From: SAR86 cluster bacterium AG-422-P06
GTDB taxonomy: Bacteria > Pseudomonadota > Gammaproteobacteria > Magnimaribacterales > TMED112
Direction: 5' to 3'
Assembly (NCBI GenBank): GCA_003213455.1
Contig: QCMX01000007.1
Span: 1 to 36,794 of the forward strand
DNA: 36,794 nt
Below, in pieces: positions 9,363-17,859 of this stretch; positions within the stretch are counted from its first letter, which is position 1; every line of letters starts with the position of its first letter. Below the pieces are notes generated by a model that had not been told where the DNA came from, ran no database searches, and saw only the letters and a program-made list of their open reading frames with translations. A program made the position numbers and the translations under genes.

Positions 9363-9376
9363 AAACTTAACTAATT

Positions 9377-11584
9377 TTAGTTATTAGTTTCACCAGTCCA
9401 TGTATGGCTACCGACTGTTGCATAATCGTGTGCATCTTGGTCGGAAATCTTAGTAATTTCCCACCAGCAGTCAGTTGCATCTGTACCAGCTGAAGTAGTC
9501 CATGAATCTGTTCCAGCTTTAGTAGCTTTCTTAATCATTACAGATTCTGAACTTGCTTGTGAATCTCCACATGCTGTCCAATCACTTCCAGGATCTCCTT
9601 GGTAGTCACCAAATACATCCACGACTGTTGCAGTCTGTGATGGATCATCTGATGCAGCAGCTTTCTTAAATAGCTTATAAGCATCATCACCATTATGTGA
9701 AATATCACTACTTACTTGGTCAGTATTATTTCTAAGTGCATCAGGTCCATCTGTTCCTTCTGCTCTTCCAATAACCCAAACATCTCCGTTAGCAATAGTT
9801 GCTCCAGACGTAAAGTTAATAGCAACCTCATACTCTCCAGCTACTGAAGGAGCGTTACTTACTCTTCCTAAGAAGTATTGGTCTAGAGAAACATCTGCAC
9901 CTGTAAAGTTTGCAATTTCAACATACTTAGTCCAGTTAGAACCAACTTCTGATGTTTCTGAGATAAACAGATCATCAGCAGTAGGTGCTGGTGCCGGTGT
10001 TGGCTCTGGTGTATCAGCTACAGCTACAACTACGTTATCATAGAGCATTGCTGTTGGGTGATAATTAGTACCAGTGTTTGAGAAACCAAACTGTATAGGC
10101 CATCCAACCATAGTGCTTATTATGTCTACAGATAAAGATCCATCTGTATTCCATGCGGATGTAGTGTATCCACTAGTATCTGCATAAACACCTGGCTCTG
10201 CTGCATAACCGTTTCCTGGGTTAAGAACTTTTACAAATGCTTGGCAACTTAAAGCTGTTGTACCAGTATCAGTGTTTGTATCACCACAAGCTGTACCTTC
10301 ACTAGGCTTTTTACCATGCCATGTAAACGTTAAAGTTTTACCTACATCTGCTTCTGCAACTGTGTATTCTGTAAAGACATTTGTCTCATGTACTTTAGTC
10401 GCAATTGATGAATCACCATAGTTAGCAAATACTTTTAGATAATTTGTCGCATTACCTTCGCTATCAGTCTCACTTCTTTCAACAGCAGAGATCTGTGATT
10501 GATTAGGGTGAGATGCATTAGGAGCTGCTCCTAAGTAGTTATACTCATATGCACCTGCAGTTCCATCTGCATTTGCGGTAAATACGTTAACTGCATACTT
10601 CCAACCATCAATAGTTTCGTTGTCATCTGTTACAGCTTCAAAATCAGCTTCTGCGTAGTTACCAGATGGTGCTGGTGTTGGCTCAGGAGTTGGCTCTGGA
10701 GTTGGTTCCGGAGTTGGCTCAGGAGTGTAAGCACTTACATCAGCATTATCATAAAGCATGCCTGTTGGCGCATAGTTACCAGAGTAGTTTTTAAATCCTG
10801 TTTGTAAGATATGTCCAACCATTGCTTCTGTTAATTCAAAATCAACGTTTACGGTTTCACCGTCAGTTGATGCACTTGTTGTATCAGTTGAGGCATCTAG
10901 TAGAAGGCTATAGTCAGTACTGTTTACAACTTTAACTATTGCTGCACAAGTCGCACCAGTAGCTCCATTGTCTCCATTAGTACTACCACAATTATTGGAA
11001 GCAGGCGATTTTGCTGTCATAGAGAATCTATAAGTTCCCACCATATCAGCTGTAATATAGCCTTGAGTAGCTCCAAGTTCTCTAATAATGTTTACTTCAA
11101 CAAAACCTGTACCATGAGTACCATCACTATAGTTACTGTAAGTATTAAGAATAGTGTTACCACCATCTTCAGCAACTAAGCCTGTCATGTTATCTAACAC
11201 AGCAGTACCGTTATAGTTGTTTGTGTAATTACCACCTGAATCAAATTGATTCACTGAATACATCCATGGAGCTAGATCCGTTGCAGCTGCATAACCTTCG
11301 AAATCGTCTGCGAAAGTAACACTAGGTGCCGGTGTTGGCTCAGGTGTAGGTTCAGGCGTTGGCTCTGGAGTTGGCTCTGGAGTTGGTTCCGGAGTTGGCT
11401 CAGGCGTCGGCTCTGGTGTTGGCGCCGGTGTAGGCGCTGGTGTTGGCGCCGGTGTAGGCGCTGGCGTTGGCATAGGTGTTGGCGCTGGTGCCGCAGGAGT
11501 TTCATTAAATGAATCTCTGCTAACCCCATCACTACACGCAGCTAAAAAGACTAACGTAAGAAAAGTGGTGAGTTTTTTAAACAT
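9377..11584 (-). CDS. Large repeat-linker lipoprotein: duplicated beta-sandwich-like domains plus C-terminal lamin-tail-like domain
   Basis: Lipobox [18 protein letters not shown] linkers; two similar domains (WMYSVNQF...PTGMLYDN and WKYAVNVF...PTAMLYDN); C-terminus [35 protein letters not shown] resembles LTD. Confidence 0.75.
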   Translation of the reverse strand: MFKKLTTFLTLVFLAACSDGVSRDSFNETPAAPAPTPMPTPAPTPAPTPAPTPAPTPEPTPEPTPEPTPEPTPEPTPEPTPEPTPAPSVTFADDFEGYAAATDLAPWMYSVNQFDSGGNYTNNYNGTAVLDNMTGLVAEDGGNTILNTYSNYSDGTHGTGFVEVNIIRELGATQGYITADMVGTYRFSMTAKSPASNNCGSTNGDNGATGATCAAIVKVVNSTDYSLLLDASTDTTSASTDGETVNVDFELTEAMVGHILQTGFKNYSGNYAPTGMLYDNADVSAYTPEPTPEPTPEPTPEPTPAPSGNYAEADFEAVTDDNETIDGWKYAVNVFTANADGTAGAYEYNYLGAAPNASHPNQSQISAVERSETDSEGNATNYLKVFANYGDSSIATKVHETNVFTEYTVAEADVGKTLTFTWHGKKPSEGTACGDTNTDTGTTALSCQAFVKVLNPGNGYAAEPGVYADTSGYTTSAWNTDGSLSVDIISTMVGWPIQFGFSNTGTNYHPTAMLYDNVVVAVADTPEPTPAPAPTADDLFISETSEVGSNWTKYVEIANFTGADVSLDQYFLGRVSNAPSVAGEYEVAINFTSGATIANGDVWVIGRAEGTDGPDALRNNTDQVSSDISHNGDDAYKLFKKAAASDDPSQTATVVDVFGDYQGDPGSDWTACGDSQASSESVMIKKATKAGTDSWTTSAGTDATDCWWEITKISDQDAHDYATVGSHTWTGETNN
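10669..10728 (-). repeat. Second PTPEP linker coding repeat
   Basis: gctggtgttggctcaggagttggctctggagttggttccggagttggctcaggagt, same unit as the 11325-11491 repeat. Confidence 0.85.
11325..11491 (-). repeat. Low-complexity PT(A/E)P linker coding repeat
   Basis: Tandem hexa/dodecanucleotide units (ggt/gtt ggc tct gga gtt) encoding (PTPAPTPEP)n. Confidence 0.9.
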
Positions 11585-11675
11585 GTTAAGTTATCCCCAA
11601 ATATATTTGTAAATCAAATATGTCATAAAATGTAGATTTTTTAAAGGGAAAAGTTAAAGATTTTAGGCTTGATTT

Positions 11676-12857
11676 TTACTTTTTATGTTTGGTCAGATCA
11701 GTCTCATCTCTATGCTTTCTCAGATACTTCATAAATGGTGTTCCACCTGTACCTCTGACCTTCGAACCACCTGTACCAAATAGAGTGCTTTTAGTACTTT
11801 GATTGTGTATATAATCAGCAGCGTATTGTAGGTGTTGAGATCTAAAAATTGAGATTTCCTGACAACACTCATCAAATAGAGTTTTTAATTCTTCATTATT
11901 AGCAACATCTTGCTTAACTTTAGAATGATCTTCCACGTATTTAATTAATTCTCTGTGTGATGGAGGCATATAAGATTTCATCTCATCAAGATATTCTCTA
12001 AGCTCATCTTTTTCATGCACAACATTAAGCAAAGCATCTAGAGTAGGAACTATAGAACTTTGGGCTCCTGTTTCTCCTCTATATAATTGTGGTTTCTCAT
12101 CAAAACAGCCTTCATAGATTAAACCATCTGGCAGACCTGGATTGTTTTTCCAGCCAAAGATATAAGGTCTGACTCTATGATAGTAGATGTAAGGATCACA
12201 TTTTTCAGGCATCTTTCTAAACAGATGATTAACCTTCAACATAGATTCTTTTATTTTTGTTAACTCTTCTAAAAGTGTTGAATCACTAGCTTCATTAAGC
12301 TCATATGCAGATGCGATTGCAAATGAACTTTTAATGGCTTGATTTGCTGCATGCTCTATACATACATGGATTGTCACAAACCAATCTTCATCTATACCGC
12401 CCAAGAAATTATAATTTAGAGCGACATTATCTAGATTTACCCCTTCATCATCATTTATTTTGTGCCAATTATCTAAACAGTAACTGGCATAACTGAGAAT
12501 TGCTGGTCTACCAAGTTGTTCAGATATTTTAGACCAGGGCAGGGCAATAGCTTTACAAAGCACTTTTGAGGGAGCTAAATCTCCCCAGACGTAGGCATGG
12601 GCTAAGAATGAAAATTGAACGTTTAATAATCTAAGCTCAACTTCAGAGTATTTACCTAAATCATGTGAAAAGAAATCTTCTGGTAGTGCATCAATTTGAT
12701 GTCTAATTTTATTAGTCAGTAAAAGTTTAGGTATGGCACAGGCCAGATCTTCTAATGTTTGTTCATCTGAATTTTTATCGTCTAGGTATCTAAGAGGTTG
12801 TGATTTACCAATAAAACCATCTACATTATCTTTATCAAGTGTCAGATTAGATTTCAT
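11676..12857 (-). CDS. Indoleamine 2,3-dioxygenase-like heme dioxygenase
   Basis: C-terminal LFGTGGSKVRGTGGTPFMKYLRKHRDET, internal GAQSSIVPTLDALL, FRSQHLQYAADYI and N-terminal region consistent with the IDO family. Confidence 0.85.
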   Translation of the reverse strand: MKSNLTLDKDNVDGFIGKSQPLRYLDDKNSDEQTLEDLACAIPKLLLTNKIRHQIDALPEDFFSHDLGKYSEVELRLLNVQFSFLAHAYVWGDLAPSKVLCKAIALPWSKISEQLGRPAILSYASYCLDNWHKINDDEGVNLDNVALNYNFLGGIDEDWFVTIHVCIEHAANQAIKSSFAIASAYELNEASDSTLLEELTKIKESMLKVNHLFRKMPEKCDPYIYYHRVRPYIFGWKNNPGLPDGLIYEGCFDEKPQLYRGETGAQSSIVPTLDALLNVVHEKDELREYLDEMKSYMPPSHRELIKYVEDHSKVKQDVANNEELKTLFDECCQEISIFRSQHLQYAADYIHNQSTKSTLFGTGGSKVRGTGGTPFMKYLRKHRDETDLTKHKK

Positions 12858-12924
12858 GCAATTATTCTATATAAGTTAATAATATTTTCATCTTTTATAG
12901 AGGTTTTTATTGAATATTCATTCT

Positions 12925-12945
12925 AAATGAGAATGATTATCATTT
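12925..12945. promoter_or_regulatory. Fur box 1 in IDO/TBDR intergenic region
   Basis: AAATGAGAATGATTATCATTT. Confidence 0.85.
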
Positions 12946-12992
12946 ATTTTAGTTTTTTGCTTGAAATTACAAAATACCTTCATATAATTCCT

Positions 12993-13026
12993 AAATGAGA
13001 ATGATTATCATTACGATTATCATTTA
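12993..13026. promoter_or_regulatory. Fur box 2 (extended/overlapping sites)
   Basis: AAATGAGAATGATTATCATTACGATTATCATTTA: Fur core followed by another ATTATCATT half-site, just upstream of the TBDR start. Confidence 0.85.
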
Positions 13027-13042
13027 CGAATAACGAGGATAT

Positions 13043-15118
13043 ATGAAAAATTTAATTAAAATTTTATTCTTACTTACAGCTTTTGCATATGCGCAATCAG
13101 CTTCAAACTCTACTGATGTAGATGGTAATGAGATAGAAGAAGTTGTTGTCAAAGGCAATGTTCTTTACTCAGATCAAGTTAATGCACTAAAAACCCCAGT
13201 GCCTGTTTTAGATGTACCTCAAACAGTATCAATTATTACTGATGAAGATATAAGAAAACAAGGCTTTAGAGAAATAGGGGATATCGTTAGATACACTCCT
13301 GGTGTTAACACATCTCAAGGTGAAGGTCACAGAGATTCTGTCGTTTTTAGAGGCGTAAGATCTACTGCTGATTTTTATCAAGATGGTGTTAGAGATGATG
13401 TGCAATACTACAGATCTTTATATAACGTTGAACAAGTTGAAGTTCTAAGAGGACCAAATGCTCTGTTATTTGGAAGAGGCGGAACAGGCGGCATGATTAA
13501 CAGAGTTACAAAAAAAGCTGTTATCGGAGAAACTTTTACTGCTCATGATATCGGTATAGATTCATTCGGCGCATCTGATCTTGGTTTAGATACTAACATT
13601 CAGTTGGATAATAATTCAGCACTAAGAATAAATCTTCATAGTGATGATTTAGCTAATCACAGAGACCATTACGATGGTTCTAGATTAGGAATCAACCCTA
13701 CAATGAAAATTCGTTTAACCGCTGATACAACACTAGATCTTTCTTACGAATATGCAGACCACGAAAGATTTATTGATAGAGGTATACCAACAATTAATGG
13801 TAGACCTGATGAGTCATTAGTTGATGTAGTTTTTGGTGATTCAAGTACAAATATTCAAACTCTAGAAGCAAGCATTATGAGAGCACAAGTCACTCATAAA
13901 ATGTCAGAAACAAAGAAAGCTAATTTCAGTCTAACATCTAGTAGTTTCGAAAAAATGTATCAAAATCTTTATGCATCAGGTTATGACGGAACACTCGTAA
14001 CTATGGATGGATATAGAGACCCAACTGAAAGAGATAATTTTATCCTATCTGGAAATCTTGTTAATGAAATTTCATTAGGTAACATGACTCACACTTTACT
14101 AATTGGTGCAGAGTTTATTGATACAGAAAACAAGAACCTTAGATACGATTCTTTCTGGTCAACTACTTCAGATGATAATGAGGTTTTCAATATCACAAGA
14201 CCTATGGACTTTTCTGTCAACTCAGCTGGCGTAGCTACAGGTGTTGATTTTGCAACTAAGTTAAATCGTCAAACAGAATCTGACATAACTGTTACATCAG
14301 TTTACATACAGGACCAAATAGACGTATCAGATAATCTGAAAGTATTACTTGGTGGAAGAATTGATGATTTTGATATTACTGTTAGAGACATTAAAAATTC
14401 TTCATCAGAATCAAGAAACGATAATACATTCTCACCAAGAGCTGGTTTGGTATACAAGCCACAAGAAAATGTTTCTTACTATGTTAGTTACAGTGAGAGT
14501 TTCTTACCAAGATCTGGTGAGCAATTTAAATCATTAAGCGCAACATCTGCACGTTTAGACCCTGATGTGTTTGAAAGTACAGAAGTTGGTGTAAAAGTAG
14601 CTTTAGCAAACAATATGAGCTTAACAGCTGCGTACTTTGATAGTGAGCAAGTTAGAGCAGAGCGAGATAATGACACTGGTGAAACTTCAGAAGTTAGAGG
14701 TTTAACTGTAAGTGGTATTGAGGTTGAGCTTAAGGGACGAGTAAATGATAGCTTAAATCTTGCTATTGGTTACTCTGATTTAAGCGGTGAAACAAGTTCT
14801 GGTGGTATACCTAGAGAAATACCTGAGCATACTTTATCTGCTTACGTTACATACCAAATGAACGACAAACTAAGTTGGGCCTTAGGTCTTACTCAACAAG
14901 GCGAATCTAAAATTAAAGATAATACGCCTGGTTTAGTTTTACCTGAATACACAAGAGTTGATCTTGCAGCTTACTATCAAGTTGCAAAGAATCTAAGTGT
15001 TCAAATGAACGTGGAGAATTTAATGGATGAATTATATTTCCCACATTCACACAGTACACATCAAGCGTCTGTTGGTGAAAGTTTGAATACAAGAGTATCA
15101 ATGAGGTGGACTTACTAA
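13043..15118 (+). CDS. TonB-dependent siderophore receptor (catecholate-type-like)
   Basis: Signal peptide, TonB-box-like EIEEVVVKG, plug domain DVPQTVSIITDEDIRKQGFREIGDIVRYTPGV, EVLRGPNALLFGRGGTGG, C-terminal aromatic RWTY; Fur boxes upstream. Confidence 0.92.
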   Translation: MKNLIKILFLLTAFAYAQSASNSTDVDGNEIEEVVVKGNVLYSDQVNALKTPVPVLDVPQTVSIITDEDIRKQGFREIGDIVRYTPGVNTSQGEGHRDSVVFRGVRSTADFYQDGVRDDVQYYRSLYNVEQVEVLRGPNALLFGRGGTGGMINRVTKKAVIGETFTAHDIGIDSFGASDLGLDTNIQLDNNSALRINLHSDDLANHRDHYDGSRLGINPTMKIRLTADTTLDLSYEYADHERFIDRGIPTINGRPDESLVDVVFGDSSTNIQTLEASIMRAQVTHKMSETKKANFSLTSSSFEKMYQNLYASGYDGTLVTMDGYRDPTERDNFILSGNLVNEISLGNMTHTLLIGAEFIDTENKNLRYDSFWSTTSDDNEVFNITRPMDFSVNSAGVATGVDFATKLNRQTESDITVTSVYIQDQIDVSDNLKVLLGGRIDDFDITVRDIKNSSSESRNDNTFSPRAGLVYKPQENVSYYVSYSESFLPRSGEQFKSLSATSARLDPDVFESTEVGVKVALANNMSLTAAYFDSEQVRAERDNDTGETSEVRGLTVSGIEVELKGRVNDSLNLAIGYSDLSGETSSGGIPREIPEHTLSAYVTYQMNDKLSWALGLTQQGESKIKDNTPGLVLPEYTRVDLAAYYQVAKNLSVQMNVENLMDELYFPHSHSTHQASVGESLNTRVSMRWTY

Positions 15119-15143
15119 TTATTCCTTAGGAATAATTGGTTTT
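15117..15143 (+). terminator. Rho-independent terminator after the TBDR
   Basis: AATTATTCC-TTA-GGAATAATTGGTTTT, 9-bp stem. Confidence 0.65.
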
Positions 15144-15144
15144 A

Positions 15145-15458
15145 AATGCGTAATCAAAGATGTGTGCAATAACTTTTACCAAGGTGGTTGTGCACATCGA
15201 AACGCTAAAGAACTGATTAGTGGGGGGCAGGCTAATGTATGTGGTACAAAATTGTCATATTCCACCCTTGCAACTTATGATGATTAAGACTCTCTCATGC
15301 TTGCCTACACTATTTGTTCGAGTGAAATAGAACAGTACTTATAGTACAAAGCCTAGATCTATTTCATTCAGTGTGATTACTTTTTAGTTCATATTTTTAC
15401 CTTTCTATTAGAAAGTTAGTCGCACACTAAACCCCTTAGAAATAAGGGGTTTTTTTTA
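15145..15458 (+). ncRNA. Candidate structured non-coding RNA of unknown class
   Basis: About 310-nt non-coding interval with stems GCGT/ACGC + GATGTG/CACATC, GGCAGGC/GCTTGCC enclosing GTGG/CCAC, and GAGTGAAATAG/CTATTTCATTC enclosing GTAC/GTAC, ending at a strong intrinsic terminator. 5' end uncertain. Confidence 0.6.
15429..15458 (+). terminator. Strong rho-independent terminator (GAAA tetraloop)
   Basis: AACCCCTTA-GAAA-TAAGGGGTT followed by a T-tract. Confidence 0.9.
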
Positions 15459-15483
15459 TATTAAAAAGGATTAGACTAAATCT

Positions 15484-15921
15484 ATGAAATTATCATTTCC
15501 ACCTGTAATTACACTAGCTTGCATAGCAGGACAATTCATTCTTTATATGATGTTGCCTTTACAGGTAAATCTAAGTTTATTGTTGGGTCTAATGCTTCTT
15601 ATCGCATCTGTAGCATTAATAGTTATTTCGTTTAAAGAATTACAAAAAAATGACACAACTTACATACCAGATGGAGAGCCAGAACAATTAGTCACTACAG
15701 GTCCATTCTCCTACAGTAGAAATCCAATCTATTTAGGTATGTTTGGCATATTAGTTGCGACTGCCTTTTTAATGCAATCCATGTCAGCATTACTTATACC
15801 CGTTTTATTTATTTCTATTATTCAGAATACATGGATACCACATGAGGAAACTAAATTAAGTGAAAAGTTTACTGATGATTGGGAAGCTTATTCTGCAAAC
15901 ACAAAACGTTGGCTATGGTAA
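15484..15921 (+). CDS. Isoprenylcysteine carboxyl methyltransferase family membrane protein
   Basis: TM segments, TTGPFSYSRNPIYLGMFG, HEETKLSEKFTDDWEAYSANTKRWL. Confidence 0.88.
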   Translation: MKLSFPPVITLACIAGQFILYMMLPLQVNLSLLLGLMLLIASVALIVISFKELQKNDTTYIPDGEPEQLVTTGPFSYSRNPIYLGMFGILVATAFLMQSMSALLIPVLFISIIQNTWIPHEETKLSEKFTDDWEAYSANTKRWLW

Positions 15922-17358
15922 TAGAGCTTTATTGATAAGCTTTTTCCATGTTTCATAATCTTGAGACATAAATTCATGATCTTCTTCATTAGAACTTATG
16001 GTGGATCTAGATTGATCTTTTACTAAATCAAGATCATACACTCTTGAAGCAACGCCCGCTAAAACAGCAACACCTCGAGCTGTAGATTCACTATTTTCAG
16101 GTACTAGTACATCTATATTCAAAATATTAGCTAACTGTTGAGTAAAGATATGATTCGCAACCATGCCGCCATCAACATTTAAGGATTTAAGCTCAATGCC
16201 CATCTTCTGTAAACAGTGAATAATGTCATTAGTTTGATAGGTGATAGAGTTAAAAGCTGCATTAATCATGTCAGCTTTAGATGTGTCTCTAGTTATACCA
16301 TGATAACTAGCTCTAATATCGGAGTTCCAATAAGGAGCTCCAAGACCAGTAAATGCTGGGATAAAATGCACATTATTTGCATTTCCATTTGGTTGTAAGT
16401 AATTTTCTGAATGTTCACTAGCAGGAAAGAATTCTAAATTATCTCTTAACCATTGCACTGTGGTGCCTGCGGCATAGATACTTCCTTCAATAGCATAAGA
16501 AATTTGACCATCTAAGGAATAGCCAATTGTTGTTAATAAACCATCATTAGAAAAAGTTGGTTCTTGACCGATATTAGCCATTAGGAAACAGCCAGTACCA
16601 TATGTACTTTTTAATTCTCCCTTAGTAAGGCATCCTTGACCAAATAATGCTGCTTGCTGATCGCCCAAGACCCCATGAACCTCGATATTATTTAAGGCTG
16701 TTAATGGGCCAAAATTTGCGTCAGAGTGTTCTACTATCGGGAGAAGCGATACCGGAATATCAAATAAACTTAAAAGCTCTTCATCCCACTCCAGTGTATT
16801 AATATTAAAGAGCATTGTTCTGGATGCATTTGTAATATCAGTTTTATGAATTTCGCCGTTTGATAGTTTAAATAATAGATAACTATCAACTGTTCCAAAA
16901 CATAAATCTCCAGCTATTGCTTTTGACCTTGCTCCTTCAACATTGTCTAGAATCCATTTAATTTTTGTAGCTGAAAAATAAGAATCAATAATTAAACCTG
17001 TTTTGTCTTTGATTAAGGATTTGTTTTTATCTGTACTAATTGAGTCGCAATACTCTGATGTTCTTCTATCTTGCCATACGATAGCGTTATAAATTGGTTC
17101 ATGGGTCTGTCGATCCCAAATTAAAGTAGTTTCCCTTTGGTTTGTAATGCCTGCATATTTAATTTCTGATAAATCTAGTTGGTTTAAAGTATTAATTACT
17201 GAGTCGTATAATTTATTAGGCTCAATTTCTACCCAACCATCATTTGGATACAATAATGGATATTCTTCTTGTGCAGATACTTGAATATTGGCATTTTGAT
17301 CAAAAATAATACTTCTTGAGCTTGTAGTGCCTTGATCAATTGTTAAAATTTTACTCAT
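15913..17358 (-). CDS. glpK: Glycerol kinase
   Basis: ILTIDQGTTSSRSIIFD, TNQRETTLIWDRQT, NAIVWQDRRT, FTGLGAPYWNSDIRA, LNVDGGM. Confidence 0.95.
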   Translation of the reverse strand: MSKILTIDQGTTSSRSIIFDQNANIQVSAQEEYPLLYPNDGWVEIEPNKLYDSVINTLNQLDLSEIKYAGITNQRETTLIWDRQTHEPIYNAIVWQDRRTSEYCDSISTDKNKSLIKDKTGLIIDSYFSATKIKWILDNVEGARSKAIAGDLCFGTVDSYLLFKLSNGEIHKTDITNASRTMLFNINTLEWDEELLSLFDIPVSLLPIVEHSDANFGPLTALNNIEVHGVLGDQQAALFGQGCLTKGELKSTYGTGCFLMANIGQEPTFSNDGLLTTIGYSLDGQISYAIEGSIYAAGTTVQWLRDNLEFFPASEHSENYLQPNGNANNVHFIPAFTGLGAPYWNSDIRASYHGITRDTSKADMINAAFNSITYQTNDIIHCLQKMGIELKSLNVDGGMVANHIFTQQLANILNIDVLVPENSESTARGVAVLAGVASRVYDLDLVKDQSRSTISSNEEDHEFMSQDYETWKKLINKALLP

Positions 17359-17634
17359 ATGAAAATTAAAACTATTTTAACCCTATTATCTGTATTTTTT
17401 CTAAATACTGGTTGTGCCTCTACTGATAACACAGATTTTCAAGAAGAAAGAAAAAAGAAACTAGATCAATTAAATGAAGATTGTGATTTTGCAACAGTAG
17501 AATTTGGTTTTCCAGAAGATATTTATGTTTGTTATAAATCACCAACTAATATAAAAAAATCAAAAAAAGATCAAAACAGTGAAGAATTAGATAATGAAAC
17601 TGATTCTGATGTAGAAACAAATGAGCAGCTCTGA
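17359..17634 (+). CDS. Small hypothetical lipoprotein
   Basis: Lipobox LNTGCAS, acidic C-terminus; ATG directly abuts the divergent glpK start. Confidence 0.7.
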   Translation: MKIKTILTLLSVFFLNTGCASTDNTDFQEERKKKLDQLNEDCDFATVEFGFPEDIYVCYKSPTNIKKSKKDQNSEELDNETDSDVETNEQL

Positions 17635-17857
17635 GACATACACTGTTTATTCGAAAAGAAATTGTTCTTTTTGCGTTAGAGCAATAGATCTAATTGAACA
17701 TCAAGGGTTTCAAGTTCAAGTAAAAAAAATTGACGAAAATAGTGAATATTTCCAAGAAATGAGAAATTTGGCTCCGAGCATGAGAACTATGCCTGTAATT
17801 TTTAAAGATAATAATCTTATAGGTGGTTATTCTGACTTAGTTGAGCATTTCTCTTAA
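17621..17857 (+). CDS. Glutaredoxin
   Basis: YTVYSKRNCSFCVRA (CxxC), MRTMPVIFKDNNLIGGYSDL. Confidence 0.9.
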   Translation: MSSSETYTVYSKRNCSFCVRAIDLIEHQGFQVQVKKIDENSEYFQEMRNLAPSMRTMPVIFKDNNLIGGYSDLVEHFS

Positions 17858-17859
17858 CA

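Noticed and set aside
9990-11500. Repeats as a CRISPR array
   Set aside because: Units are contiguous, in-frame and coding with no unique spacers.
11272-11532. 86-aa Gln/Arg/Leu-rich ORF on the minus strand
   Set aside because: Alternate frame of the PT/PE linker repeat within the larger lipoprotein CDS; a low-complexity artefact.
15145-15458. Calling this region tmRNA, RNase P RNA or 6S outright
   Set aside because: Could not find the tmRNA tRNA-like ends, the RNase P GAGGAAAGUCC/ACAGAA core or a 6S-like layout; left unclassified.
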